From Streptomyces canus (GTDB lineage: Bacteria; Actinomycetota; Actinomycetes; Streptomycetales; Streptomycetaceae), in contig NZ_KQ948681.1 of the NCBI RefSeq assembly GCF_001514145.1, forward strand, positions 1-64,000: 64,000 nucleotides of DNA. The letters are read 5' to 3'. Under the pieces are notes generated by a model. That model was given only the letters and a program-made list of their open reading frames with translations, did no database searches and was not told the DNA's origin. This document shows, piece after piece, positions 1-8,412 of the stretch. How positions within the stretch are numbered: position 1 is the stretch's first letter; every line of letters starts with the position of its first letter. A program made the translations under genes and the position numbers.

Positions 1-1897
1 CCGGTCCTGGGCGTACAATCGAAACCGCGATGACCAGATCGTTGAAATTCTTCGGTTTGAGTCTCGGAAGCATCGACATCTGCGCTCTTGATTCAACCTG
101 GAAAACTCCGTGAGTTTCCGCGTGCGCGATCATCGAATACACATCCGGGTCGTCCGGGGGGATCGATGAGAGATCATATTCGACGCCGTGGTGCTCGCAT
201 ATCAGATCGCATGCCGTGTGCAGGGCCGACAAAATCCCCAGTCCGAGGATGTCAATTTTCAGGAAGCCTGCTGCCGCGCAGTCATCTTTATCGCCCTGCA
301 GAACCGATCTTCCCTTTGCGGTAGCCCACTCGACGGGCATGAATTCGGCTATTCTGCGGCGGGTGAGAACCATTCCGCCCGAGTGTACACCGAGGTGGCG
401 CGGGAGCGTGTACAGCTGGGATGCGAGGTTCCGGACGTCGTCCGGGATCTCGGCTTCCTTGCCCGGCGGCTCGTGGTGGATGTGCCGTGTCATCTCGTCG
501 ATGCGTGCGGCCGGATATCCGAGAACCCGCGCGGAATCCCGGACGGCCAGGCGCGGCTGGTAGCTGATGATGTTCGCGACCTGAGCGGCGTGATCCCGGC
601 TGTAGCGCTCGTAAATGTACTGGATGACTTCTTCGCGGCGGCCGTTCTCGAAATCCACGTCTATATCCGGGTCCGTCTTCTCCAGGTGAAGAAAGCGTTC
701 GAAGAGAAGACCGTGGCGGATCGGGTCGACGCCGGTCACGCCGAGCACATAGCAGACCACGGAGCTGGCGGCCGATCCGCGGCCCTGGCACCATATATTC
801 GACCGTCGTGCGAAGTCGCAGATATCGGCCACAATGAGAAAGTAGCCCGCCATTTTCATGGATTTGATCATGGTGAGTTCGTGGTCGAGCTGCCGCCACG
901 CGGCCCGTGCGGACGGCTCGCCGCGTGGTCCGAACCGGCGCGTACACGCCTGTTCTGCCAGATGCCGCAGCCACGAATCCTCGTCGTACCCGTCCGGGGT
1001 GTCGAAGCCGGGCAGCTCGGGCCGCAGCCGGCCCAGGTCGACCACACTGGCGCGGCCGAGCTCGACGGTGGCCTGCCACACCCCGGGGTAGCGGGCCAGC
1101 GCGCGGGCCATCTCGTCGCCGGAGCGCAGGTGCGCGGTCGGCGCCGGCATCACCACCCCCGCCGCCCGCTCCAGGTCCTCCCGCCGGCGCAGCGCGGCCA
1201 GCGCCTGGGCCAGCGGGGCCTGCCGGGGCCGGGCATGGCGCACCGCACCGGATGCCACCACCGGGCAGCCCACCCGCCGCGCCGCGACGTACGTCAGGTC
1301 GTTGCGCGTCGAATCCAGCGGCAAGAAGTGGTTCACGATCTCGGCGAACACACTGCCCGCGCCGAACACCTCCATCAGCCGCTCGAGGCGGCGGGCGATC
1401 CCCACGACATCGCCGGCCTCGTTGTGCGCCTCCGGCGCCAGGCACCCCGGCAGCACGGCCCAGTGCCCGCCGGCCGCGGCCTCGGCGAGCGCGGACAGGT
1501 CGTAGCGCGGCGCACCCTTGGCCCCGGCCAGCTGCGCCGCGCTGATCGCCACCGACAACCGGGAGAACCCCTCCAGGTCCCGCGCGATCACCACCGGAGT
1601 CCCCAACTCCGCATCGTGCAGGGACAGCTCGGCGCCGTACACCGTGCCGATCCCCGCCTGCGCTGCGGCCTCGGCCAGGCGCCGCGCCCCGTACAGGCCG
1701 TCGCGGTCGGTGAGCGCCAGGCTGGTGATGCCGAGCCGGGCCGCCTCCTCGGCCAACGCGCCCACATCCGACGCCCCCTCCAGGAAGGAAAAGGACGAGT
1801 GCACGTGCAGCTCGGCCCACTCCCGCTCCCCGCTCCCGCGGTCCGGTTCGGCCGTACGGGGCGGCAGCGGGAGGAGGGCGGCGAAGCGGTCAGCCAT
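1..1897 (-). CDS. dnaE2: Error-prone DNA polymerase DnaE2, N-terminal 632 residues (runs off the window)
   Basis: C-family polymerase alpha subunit of the translesion mutasome. The N-terminus carries a PHP domain (ELHVHSSFSFLEGAS near residue 30). The palm follows, with GRGSAAS, the catalytic aspartates in DPDIDVDFE, and then LGVHSGGMV and GDKDD. The frame is still open at base 1, so the C-terminal part lies outside. The ATG at 1897 overlaps the 3' end of imuB by 8 bases (ATGGCTGA), which implies translational coupling. Base composition is odd: roughly the first 880 bases of the window (the palm) are far less GC-rich than 890-1890. The family and operon assignment are secure. Confidence 0.93.
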   Translation of the reverse strand, partial: MADRFAALLPLPPRTAEPDRGSGEREWAELHVHSSFSFLEGASDVGALAEEAARLGITSLALTDRDGLYGARRLAEAAAQAGIGTVYGAELSLHDAELGTPVVIARDLEGFSRLSVAISAAQLAGAKGAPRYDLSALAEAAAGGHWAVLPGCLAPEAHNEAGDVVGIARRLERLMEVFGAGSVFAEIVNHFLPLDSTRNDLTYVAARRVGCPVVASGAVRHARPRQAPLAQALAALRRREDLERAAGVVMPAPTAHLRSGDEMARALARYPGVWQATVELGRASVVDLGRLRPELPGFDTPDGYDEDSWLRHLAEQACTRRFGPRGEPSARAAWRQLDHELTMIKSMKMAGYFLIVADICDFARRSNIWCQGRGSAASSVVCYVLGVTGVDPIRHGLLFERFLHLEKTDPDIDVDFENGRREEVIQYIYERYSRDHAAQVANIISYQPRLAVRDSARVLGYPAARIDEMTRHIHHEPPGKEAEIPDDVRNLASQLYTLPRHLGVHSGGMVLTRRRIAEFMPVEWATAKGRSVLQGDKDDCAAAGFLKIDILGLGILSALHTACDLICEHHGVEYDLSSIPPDDPDVYSMIAHAETHGVFQVESRAQMSMLPRLKPKNFNDLVIAVSIVRPGP

Positions 1898-3413
1898 AAA
1901 AGGCCTCCGCCAGCCACTGGCTCCGGCTGATCACCAGCAGCCACGCACGGCCGTCCTGCGTGGTCACCTGCATCCGGGCGATACGCCGGGCCCGCCCCGG
2001 CTCCCACCACTGCTCCAGCACAGGCCACGGCCCGGCCCAGCCGGTCACCGCCGCCTCGCCGTGCCCCTCGATCCGCAGCACAGCCGGCGCCGACGGCACC
2101 TCCAGCCGGGCCGAGACCTCCACCAGCGACCCGCGCGCATCCGTGAGCACCGCAGGCAGCGGACGGGCGAACACCATGGCCGGGTGCGGAGCGGGCAGGC
2201 GGCCCGGCCACGGGCCCGCCGGACGCCGACGGACCAGGTCGTCATCCCCGAAGGGGATCCGCCGCACCCGCTCGGCCGGACCGCGGCCGCCGCCGAACTC
2301 GACGCGCCTGACGGCCTGGTGGCCGAGCAGCGCCTGGAGCCGAGCGGCCGCCCGCTCCACCTCCTCCGGAGTGAGGGCCTCGCCGAACAACGCCTGCTGG
2401 CGCCCCGAAGCCGCACTCAGCGCCTCCGGACGCAGCACCAGCTTGGCGATGCCGCCCGCCACGTCCCCGCCGAACGCTCCGGCGTCCGCCCATGCCTGCA
2501 GCACGCCGCGGACCCGCTCGGCCACCGCCAGCGCCGACAGACGGCCCTCGTGACGAAAGACCCGGCTCAATCCCGCCCCGCCGCCTGCGAGTTCGACCGC
2601 GACTTCCAACCGGGCGCAGGTCAGTGCGGCCTGCCCCAGCCGCTCATGCAACTGCTCGGCCAACGCCTTCGCCACGAACGTGACCGGCTCGATCCGCTGC
2701 TCGGGCGGCTCGAAGGCTTGCGCCACCCCATACCGCTCTCCGGCCGGCAGGGCCGTCAACGGGCGAGCCTCCACGCCGCCCGCCGTACGGTGCGCGTCCG
2801 CCGCAGCAGCCCCGAACCGGGCCGCGACCCGTTCCTCGGGCAGGGCCGCGAAGGCTCCCACCGTCCTCACACCGAGCCGCTCTAGCAGTGCGGCCAGCCG
2901 TGGCAGACCGAGCACGCCCACGGGATAGGGAGCGAGGAACCCGGCCGTGGCGCCGGCCGTCACAATGCGGTCCTGCCGAGCGGCCAGTGCGGCCGCGAAC
3001 ACCGTGTCCGCCATCCCCACTAGCGCAAGATGCCCGCACTCGGCCACCGCCGCGCGCAGCCGGTCCGCCAACTCCTCTTCACCGCCCCAGTACCGGGCCG
3101 GCCCCCTCGACGGCGCCGCCACAAGCCCCGGCCGGATCACTTCGAGCTGCGCCAGAACGTGCTCCTCCAAGTGACGCACCACGGGCTCGAACGCCCGAAT
3201 CTCCGCCTCGAGGTCGCGGTCCACCACCCGCAGTTCCGCACACCGGCCCTGCGCCACCCGCACGCGCATCCGCCGTCGCACGCCCGCCGCCCGTGCGGCC
3301 GCCGAGCACGCCAGGACCACGCCCTTGGACACGACGGCAACGGCGGCCTCCGGCTCCGCTTCGGCCACCACGACCGGCCAGTTCGGCACCCACAGCGCCA
3401 CCACTCTGCCCAC
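1890..3413 (-). CDS. imuB: ImuB, Y-family polymerase-like mutasome hub protein
   Basis: A 507-residue protein opening with a Y-family signature (VALWVPNWPVVVAEA) and a CSAAARAAGVRRRM segment. The little-finger-like part follows, and then a C-terminal ImuB region (YWGGEEELADRL, VMFARPLP-type, FYG end). In the family ImuB is catalytically inactive and bridges DnaE2, ImuA' and the beta clamp; that role is taken from the family. It lies 6 bases downstream of imuA' and overlaps dnaE2, so the three genes form one operon. Confidence 0.9.
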   Translation of the reverse strand: MGRVVALWVPNWPVVVAEAEPEAAVAVVSKGVVLACSAAARAAGVRRRMRVRVAQGRCAELRVVDRDLEAEIRAFEPVVRHLEEHVLAQLEVIRPGLVAAPSRGPARYWGGEEELADRLRAAVAECGHLALVGMADTVFAAALAARQDRIVTAGATAGFLAPYPVGVLGLPRLAALLERLGVRTVGAFAALPEERVAARFGAAAADAHRTAGGVEARPLTALPAGERYGVAQAFEPPEQRIEPVTFVAKALAEQLHERLGQAALTCARLEVAVELAGGGAGLSRVFRHEGRLSALAVAERVRGVLQAWADAGAFGGDVAGGIAKLVLRPEALSAASGRQQALFGEALTPEEVERAAARLQALLGHQAVRRVEFGGGRGPAERVRRIPFGDDDLVRRRPAGPWPGRLPAPHPAMVFARPLPAVLTDARGSLVEVSARLEVPSAPAVLRIEGHGEAAVTGWAGPWPVLEQWWEPGRARRIARMQVTTQDGRAWLLVISRSQWLAEAFYG

Positions 3414-3419
3414 CGCGGC

Positions 3420-4100
3420 TCACCCCACTACCCGCAGGGCAGCCCGCCCCGCCGCAGGCACACGCACACCAGAGGTCGGCTCCCCGGTCGGCTTCGCGAT
3501 GGCCGTCACCGACCCGTCGGGCCCGGGAAGCCACAGATCCGCCTGCCGCGGGCGTGCCGCCGCACCGCGGCCCGTCGAGGTGACCGTCACGCGACGCCCC
3601 CGCAGAACCCCGAATCCGTGCTCAACCCCGACCCACACCGGAGAGCTCACCTGCAGGGACAGGTCCGCGCCCTCCCACGGCTGCACGGTCAGAAGCACCG
3701 CGCCACTGCGCCGCATGATCGCGGCCAGCCGCCGCGCGATGCGGGCCGGCGCCGGGGGCACCGGGCCCGTCAATACCACCGGCACCGCTTCGAGGAGGGT
3801 CGCCAATACCTGCGGCCACTGCCGCCCCGGCTCGTCGACCCACAGACCGGCGCCCACGTCCAGTCCGGCATCGGCGGCCGCGAGCGCCCCCAGGTCGGGC
3901 AGTCCGACGGCTGCCCAGCCGGCGGATTCCGCCGAGACCTCTGCCGCGAGGGCCAGCAGCAGCGGCATGTCCCCGCCAGCGCTCACCGCCGTTCCGGGGC
4001 GGACGTGGCCGCCGGGCAGCAACGCACCGAGCGGCGACTCTGCCGGATCACCAGCGCCGCCTTGCTCCGTCTGCTCGATCGCCACCGGTCCCGCATGCAC
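3420..4100 (-). CDS. imuA: ImuA'-like RecA-fold mutasome protein
   Basis: A 226-residue protein beginning at GTG 4100; an in-frame stop lies just upstream, so this is the longest start possible. The middle (PGGHVRPGTAVSAGGDMPLLLALAAEV, then AAVGLPDLGALAAADAGLD) resembles the RecA-like core of actinobacterial ImuA' proteins, with the ATP-binding loop degenerate. It is the first gene of the imuA'-imuB-dnaE2 operon, and a LexA-like site lies 38 bases upstream. Identity rests partly on position. Confidence 0.8.
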   Translation of the reverse strand: MHAGPVAIEQTEQGGAGDPAESPLGALLPGGHVRPGTAVSAGGDMPLLLALAAEVSAESAGWAAVGLPDLGALAAADAGLDVGAGLWVDEPGRQWPQVLATLLEAVPVVLTGPVPPAPARIARRLAAIMRRSGAVLLTVQPWEGADLSLQVSSPVWVGVEHGFGVLRGRRVTVTSTGRGAAARPRQADLWLPGPDGSVTAIAKPTGEPTSGVRVPAAGRAALRVVG

Positions 4101-4137
4101 ACCATCGAATTTCGGTCATCAGTTCGATTAATGCAAG

Positions 4138-4153
4138 TCGAACGCATGAGCGA
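4138..4153 (-). promoter_or_regulatory. Candidate LexA (SOS) box upstream of imuA'
   Basis: Plus strand reads TCGAACGCATGAGCGA. One half-site (TCGAAC) is perfect and the other matches 4 of 6 positions of the actinobacterial consensus TCGAAC-N4-GTTCGA, with the exact 4-base spacer. It sits 38 bases before the imuA' start, where mutasome operons are normally SOS controlled. Confidence 0.5.
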
Positions 4154-4308
4154 GCATGAAAGAGTGATCTTCTGATGTCCTATGTCAGGTATGCGGCTTT
4201 TTGAAGCAATTGATGCTGCCCGCGCGTAGGCCGCGGCAGACGGACCGCAACTCGTCAGCCGATGATTCCGGACAGGAGACGGAGTAATCCAGGAGCGTGC
4301 GGGGGGCC

Positions 4309-5226
4309 TCAGGATCCTGCCTGGTCGGGCACCTTCGAGGCGGGATCGGTGAGGAGCTGCCGGTCGACCGACTCGTCGAACGGACTCACCAGCGGCTTCA
4401 GCGGCCTGTGCCCCCGCTCCACGATCGCGTCGATCGCCGAGCGCTTCCATACGATCCCGACGTCGCTCCCCTCGGCGATACGGCCGCTGTAGATGCCCAC
4501 CAGATCCCAGACCGGGCCCGTTCTGCGCACACCGTCGGCCGCCAAGTACGTGGTGTGCGCGTCGGCATAGAAGACCACCGGAGAACCGGACTGGCCGGGA
4601 CGCGCACGGCAGTCGATAAGAGTGCTGGGCAGGTCCTCCCAGTCCATTCCCGGCGGCCAGGCAACCGTTCCCCTGGCCCACACACCGATGGATGCGCTCG
4701 CACGGAACGGATCGAAGCCGATCGGGTAGCCGATGACGAACATTTCCGTGGTCAGATCCACGCGCGCACACGCCGGGCCTGCGGCCGAGTAGGCGATGAG
4801 ATCGAGGTTCTCCTCAGACTCCGAAGGCAGAGGGTAGGCGACGACGTCGACGTCCTTGCCGTGATCAGGGTGCTCGAGCCACAGCGGCCGGCCATCCTCG
4901 TCACCGAGCTCCAGCACCAGGGCCGTCCACCGCAACGTCGGCCCCGCCATCTGCACCAGCACTCGGAGCGCACTGATCTCTGCGCCACTGGGCCGATCGT
5001 TGTCCTTGCTGTTGCGCCCGGTCACCACATGACGATTCGTGATCAGGAACGGCTCTCCCGCACGGTTGCGTACGACGAACGCCGTCGCTGCCCGGCCACG
5101 CTCGACCGTCGCCATGGGCGAGAGGGGCTGAACGTAGAGCGAGGCAAGCGCGGGCACCTCCAATACCCGGCGCGAGCCGCTGCTCAGGCCGTCGTCGACA
5201 CGTCGGGAGGAGGCATCCGTTGTCAT
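4309..5226 (-). CDS. Trypsin-like serine peptidase of conflict-system type
   Basis: A 305-residue protein with an intact trypsin-fold catalytic triad: His66 in LITNRHVV, Asp127 in KDVDVVAYP, Ser213 in RPGQSGSPV. There is no signal peptide, so it is probably cytoplasmic, unlike secreted digestive proteases. Such cytoplasmic trypsins are common effectors in actinobacterial NTPase/effector-associated conflict systems. The gene starts 22 bases after a small protein of the kind that often accompanies them. The substrate is unknown. Confidence 0.8.
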   Translation of the reverse strand: MTTDASSRRVDDGLSSGSRRVLEVPALASLYVQPLSPMATVERGRAATAFVVRNRAGEPFLITNRHVVTGRNSKDNDRPSGAEISALRVLVQMAGPTLRWTALVLELGDEDGRPLWLEHPDHGKDVDVVAYPLPSESEENLDLIAYSAAGPACARVDLTTEMFVIGYPIGFDPFRASASIGVWARGTVAWPPGMDWEDLPSTLIDCRARPGQSGSPVVFYADAHTTYLAADGVRRTGPVWDLVGIYSGRIAEGSDVGIVWKRSAIDAIVERGHRPLKPLVSPFDESVDRQLLTDPASKVPDQAGS

Positions 5227-5248
5227 GGCGAGAGGATATGCGGCGGGT

Positions 5249-5695
5249 CTACGGCCGCACCTCTCCCGCAGGGGGCACCCCGAAGCTGAGCGAATCCACA
5301 GTGCGCGCCTGAATCACCGGGCCGTGCTGCACGCCACCGCTGATCGTGTTGTGGACTTCCACGACGTGCTGGTCGTTCTGGCGGGGTGCCAATTCGTCTA
5401 GCACTGCCCGCAGTTCGGACGCGGCGGCAGGATCGGCCAGCAACGTACGCCGCAAACGCGTACGCCACTCAGCCTGGACATCCGAGACGGTCTGCTCATC
5501 GCCGGACTCCATCGCCGCCGTCAGTTCTCCGCGCGAGGTCTCCAGCTGCCCTTCGATCGATTCCTCCCCAGCGCCGGCACGGCGGGAAAAGAACGAGACG
5601 ATGCGGTCACGCGCACGTCCCCAGGAATCCGTTGCCATCTGCTGAACGACTGCTGTAGCACCTGCGGCAGCCAGCGCCATCAACTCCGCTTCCAT
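5249..5695 (-). CDS. Small effector-associated-type protein paired with the trypsin-like peptidase
   Basis: A 148-residue protein starting at ATG 5695 behind a strong AAGGGGG ribosome site. The N-terminus MEAELMALAAAGATAVVQQM, and a C-terminal stretch NTISGGVQHGPVIQARTV, follow a pattern I associate with short actinobacterial proteins that precede proteases or NTPases in putative immunity loci. The likely role is to tether or activate the downstream peptidase. That role is inferred from context; no catalytic motif is visible. Confidence 0.6.
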   Translation of the reverse strand: MEAELMALAAAGATAVVQQMATDSWGRARDRIVSFFSRRAGAGEESIEGQLETSRGELTAAMESGDEQTVSDVQAEWRTRLRRTLLADPAAASELRAVLDELAPRQNDQHVVEVHNTISGGVQHGPVIQARTVDSLSFGVPPAGEVRP

Positions 5696-5904
5696 CAAAC
5701 CCCCTTCGCAGCAGCTGAGGCGGCCACCGTACTCCCTTACGCAGGCCAGGACAGGGGGCGGTCGACCGTGGCCCACCGCGGCGACCGGGCCGTCGCCGAC
5801 ACCCTTACCGCGAGCTACGCCCGCCCGGCGCCACCAGCCGCACCAGCACCCCGCCCAACGGTCCGCCTCTCGACGGGCGCTCTGGTCGCGGTTCCGCCAG
5901 CGCG

Positions 5905-6450
5905 GTGCGCGGTGATGGACGCGAGTGTGGCGCGTGTGGTGGGCGCGGCGGCCCGGGGGCCGTGGCCGGCGGCTGGGTCTCCGTTCTCGGTCAAGGGCGC
6001 CAGCAGCAACGGCAGTTGCAGTCCGACCGAGAGCATCGGTGTGAAGCTGCGCGTCGGGAGGCCTATAGCGCGTGTATCGCGAGCACGAAGCTGCTGTCGG
6101 CGGCCTGGTGGCGGTTCTCCAGCCTGGTCTGGGACGAGCAGTCCACGTCGGAGCAGCGGCGAGCTTCCTTCACCGAGGTGCACGAGGCGTGGGTCCGGTT
6201 CAGCACCGCAGTCGCGTCCGTCGCCGTCGCCGGGCCGGTGTCCGCCGCAGAGGCGGCAGATGAGTTACGTGTGGCCATGTACGACTGGGAGAAGGCCGGC
6301 ATGGACTGGTTCGCGGCGGCCCTGCGTGAGGGACACGGTCGGCTCCCTGAATGCGACGAGCGCTTCAAGCAGGCGTGGCAGGCGAAACGCGCTCCTGACC
6401 GCGCCTTCCAGCAGGCCGCGCGGAAGGCCCTGGGCACGGACCAGCCATAG
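5905..6450 (+). CDS. Hypothetical protein, charged, tryptophan-rich middle
   Basis: 181 residues if the GTG at 5905 is used; the true start is uncertain. Residues about 40-170 (REAYSACIASTKLLSAAWWRF, DELRVAMYDWEKAGMDWF) look like a helical soluble domain following a glycine-rich N-terminus. This layout resembles many Streptomyces hypothetical proteins with one N-terminal membrane segment. No function is recognised. Confidence 0.55.
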   Translation: MRGDGRECGACGGRGGPGAVAGGWVSVLGQGRQQQRQLQSDREHRCEAARREAYSACIASTKLLSAAWWRFSSLVWDEQSTSEQRRASFTEVHEAWVRFSTAVASVAVAGPVSAAEAADELRVAMYDWEKAGMDWFAAALREGHGRLPECDERFKQAWQAKRAPDRAFQQAARKALGTDQP

Positions 6451-6516
6451 CGAGATCCCCTTCGACGTCCACCGCCGCGCCGCGTTCGGAGTCCGTCATG
6501 AGCACAGCTATCGTGA

Positions 6517-6530
6517 TGGCACTTTTGCCA
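6517..6530. promoter_or_regulatory. Inverted repeat, candidate operator of the toxin-antitoxin pair
   Basis: TGGCA-CTTT-TGCCA, a perfect 5-base inverted repeat ending 14 bases before the antitoxin ATG. A TAGATT -10-like element at 6532-6537 would start transcription at or next to that ATG, giving a leaderless message. Type II antitoxins usually repress their own promoter at such sites. Confidence 0.45.
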
Positions 6531-6544
6531 CTAGATTTGACGTC

Positions 6545-6730
6545 ATGACTGCCATCACTCTGCGGATCCCCGACGCCATGGACAAACCGCTGCGCGACGC
6601 CGCAGCCGGCGCCCCGTCGCTGAACGACTACATCTTGCGCGCCGTCCGGCGGCAGATGACCCTCGACGCCGCCCGCAAGCTCGTCTCCATCGCTCCCCTC
6701 GACCTGGCAGGTGAGGGCGACGCCCTGTGA
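6545..6730 (+). CDS. Antitoxin, ribbon-helix-helix-like
   Basis: A 61-residue protein: TLRIPDAMDKPLRDAAAG at the N-terminus, then SLNDYILRAVRRQM. The short beta strand followed by two helices fits ribbon-helix-helix antitoxins. Its stop overlaps the toxin GTG by 4 bases (GTGA), typical of a type II module. Earlier in-frame codons exist but lack coding character, and the inverted repeat and -10 lie immediately upstream of this ATG. Confidence 0.7.
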   Translation: MTAITLRIPDAMDKPLRDAAAGAPSLNDYILRAVRRQMTLDAARKLVSIAPLDLAGEGDAL

Positions 6731-7038
6731 CCATCCGCAAGGGTGACGTGTGGGACGTCGACACCGGCAAGGGCACCCGTACCGTCCTCATCGTCAGCCT
6801 TGACGGGCTCGCTGAGGCCTACAGCGCTGTCGTTGCCCTGGTACTCCACGCTCCGGCACAGCACCCCGACACGGCGATGAGTGTCCATCTGACCACTCCG
6901 GTCGACGCCTCCCTCGTCGCCGTCAACCTCCTCCAGCTCTCCGCCATCCGCTTCGAAACTGGCACGCTGCACGGCAATATCGGCCCCGAACAGCAAGAAC
7001 TCGTCGACAATGCCCTCCGCGCGGTCCTCGACCTGTAG
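6727..7038 (+). CDS. MazF/PemK-like toxin
   Basis: A 103-residue protein beginning IRKGDVWDVDTGKGTRTVLIVS, the opening strand pattern of MazF/PemK-type RNA endonucleases. It is somewhat divergent over the rest. It starts with GTG overlapping the antitoxin stop. Ribonuclease activity is inferred from the family, and CcdB-like topology cannot be excluded. Confidence 0.65.
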   Translation: MTIRKGDVWDVDTGKGTRTVLIVSLDGLAEAYSAVVALVLHAPAQHPDTAMSVHLTTPVDASLVAVNLLQLSAIRFETGTLHGNIGPEQQELVDNALRAVLDL

Positions 7039-7264
7039 ACGGCACGCCGCCCGCGAACGGCTGCGAGGGAGCGAGCTGTGCTCGCGGGGCGTCCCATGGG
7101 GATATGGCCGTCTCCACGATCGTCCCGATGCGATCACGTTCAGCTCGTGACCTCTCTGCACCCGCTCCGAGGCGAACGTCCGTTCCGTGCGCAAAGCCCT
7201 GTCTGAGTCCATTGACCGGGCGACACTGCTCACCGTCGCCCGCTTTCGGTGGAGGACGTTGACC

Positions 7265-8245
7265 ATGCCCCCCACCTGGTCCCTGCCGGAGCCGATGCTT
7301 GCCACTCCCACACCCGGCCCCACGCTCCACCCCGGGCACGCGGCCGAGCCGAAGTGGGACGGCTACCGGGCACTGCTGGGTCGGTGGACCGGCGACCGGG
7401 TCATGATCCGTTCCCGCAGCGGAGGGAACCTGACGCCGGCGTTTCCCGAGATCGTTGCTGCCGCCTCCGAACTGCCAGACGACACCGCACTCGATGGGGA
7501 GCTGGTCGTGTGGGAGGACGACCGGCTGGCCTTCGAGCGTCTTCAGCAGCGTGCGCACCGCAGGGCGGCGACCGCTGCGCGTGCGGCCGAGCAGTGGCCG
7601 GCCCACTTCGTCGCCTTCGACCTGCTCCGGGCGGGCACCGACCTGACCTCGCAGCCGTACAGGACTCGCCGCGCGGCGCTCGAACGGCTCTTCGCCGACC
7701 ACAGCTTGCAAGCTCCGTGGACGCTGTGTCCCTCCACTACCGACCCGAAGAAGGCCGCCGAGTGGTTGGAGTGGTCGGCGGTCGGGCTGGAGGGGCTCGT
7801 CTTCAAGCGCCTTGATCAGCAGTATGTCTCCGGCTTCAGGGCGTGGCGGAAGTACCGGTTCCGGCACACGACCGAGGCCGTAGTAGGCGCGGTCACTGGC
7901 GCCCCGACCGCTCCCACTACGGCCCTGCTCGGTCGCCTCGACGCCAGCGGAAGACTCCAGTACGTGGGCCGCACCACCGCCTTGAACCTGTCCGTCCGCC
8001 AGGCCCTGGCCGCCGAGCTCCAACCGGGTGGGACCGCGCACCCATGGACTGGATGGACCTTCTCCGCCGGATGGGGCTCACGTGAACAACTTGCCGTACA
8101 GCTGGTCGAGCCGGTCATGGTCGCCGAGATCGCGGTCGACGTGTCCCGGGATGCGGCCGGGCGCTGGCGGCACCCGGTCAGACTGGAACGCGTCAGGAGC
8201 GATCTGATTCCTGACGATGTCCCGCTGTTCGGGAAGGACGCCTGA
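7265..8245 (+). CDS. ATP-dependent DNA ligase, short LigC-like
   Basis: A 326-residue ligase with adenylation motif I at Lys30 (AEPKWDGYR), then RSRSGGNLT, LDGELVVW, EGLVFKR and WRKYR, followed by an OB-fold-like C-terminus. It joins nicks through an AMP-lysine intermediate. The ATG at 7265 is chosen for its GGAGG ribosome site. Such stand-alone ligases act in actinobacterial repair or on plasmids. No Ku gene is adjacent in the window. Confidence 0.9.
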   Translation: MPPTWSLPEPMLATPTPGPTLHPGHAAEPKWDGYRALLGRWTGDRVMIRSRSGGNLTPAFPEIVAAASELPDDTALDGELVVWEDDRLAFERLQQRAHRRAATAARAAEQWPAHFVAFDLLRAGTDLTSQPYRTRRAALERLFADHSLQAPWTLCPSTTDPKKAAEWLEWSAVGLEGLVFKRLDQQYVSGFRAWRKYRFRHTTEAVVGAVTGAPTAPTTALLGRLDASGRLQYVGRTTALNLSVRQALAAELQPGGTAHPWTGWTFSAGWGSREQLAVQLVEPVMVAEIAVDVSRDAAGRWRHPVRLERVRSDLIPDDVPLFGKDA

Positions 8246-8412
8246 TCTTCGTCGGCTGGCCGCCGACCGCGCCTCGGTGCGGACGGACAGGTCCTGCGCG
8301 GACTGGGCGGCAGGGGACCAAAGGTGGGATGGGCCGGACGTCGGCGACCATGCCCAGGGACCCGACCAGAGACGTATACGCCGTCGTTGCTCGCGGAAGC
8401 ACGGGCCCTGTA

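Noticed and set aside
288..1820. A 510-codon minus-strand frame over dnaE2
   Set aside because: It is the shifted frame of dnaE2. The true frame carries PHP and palm motifs throughout and runs off the window.
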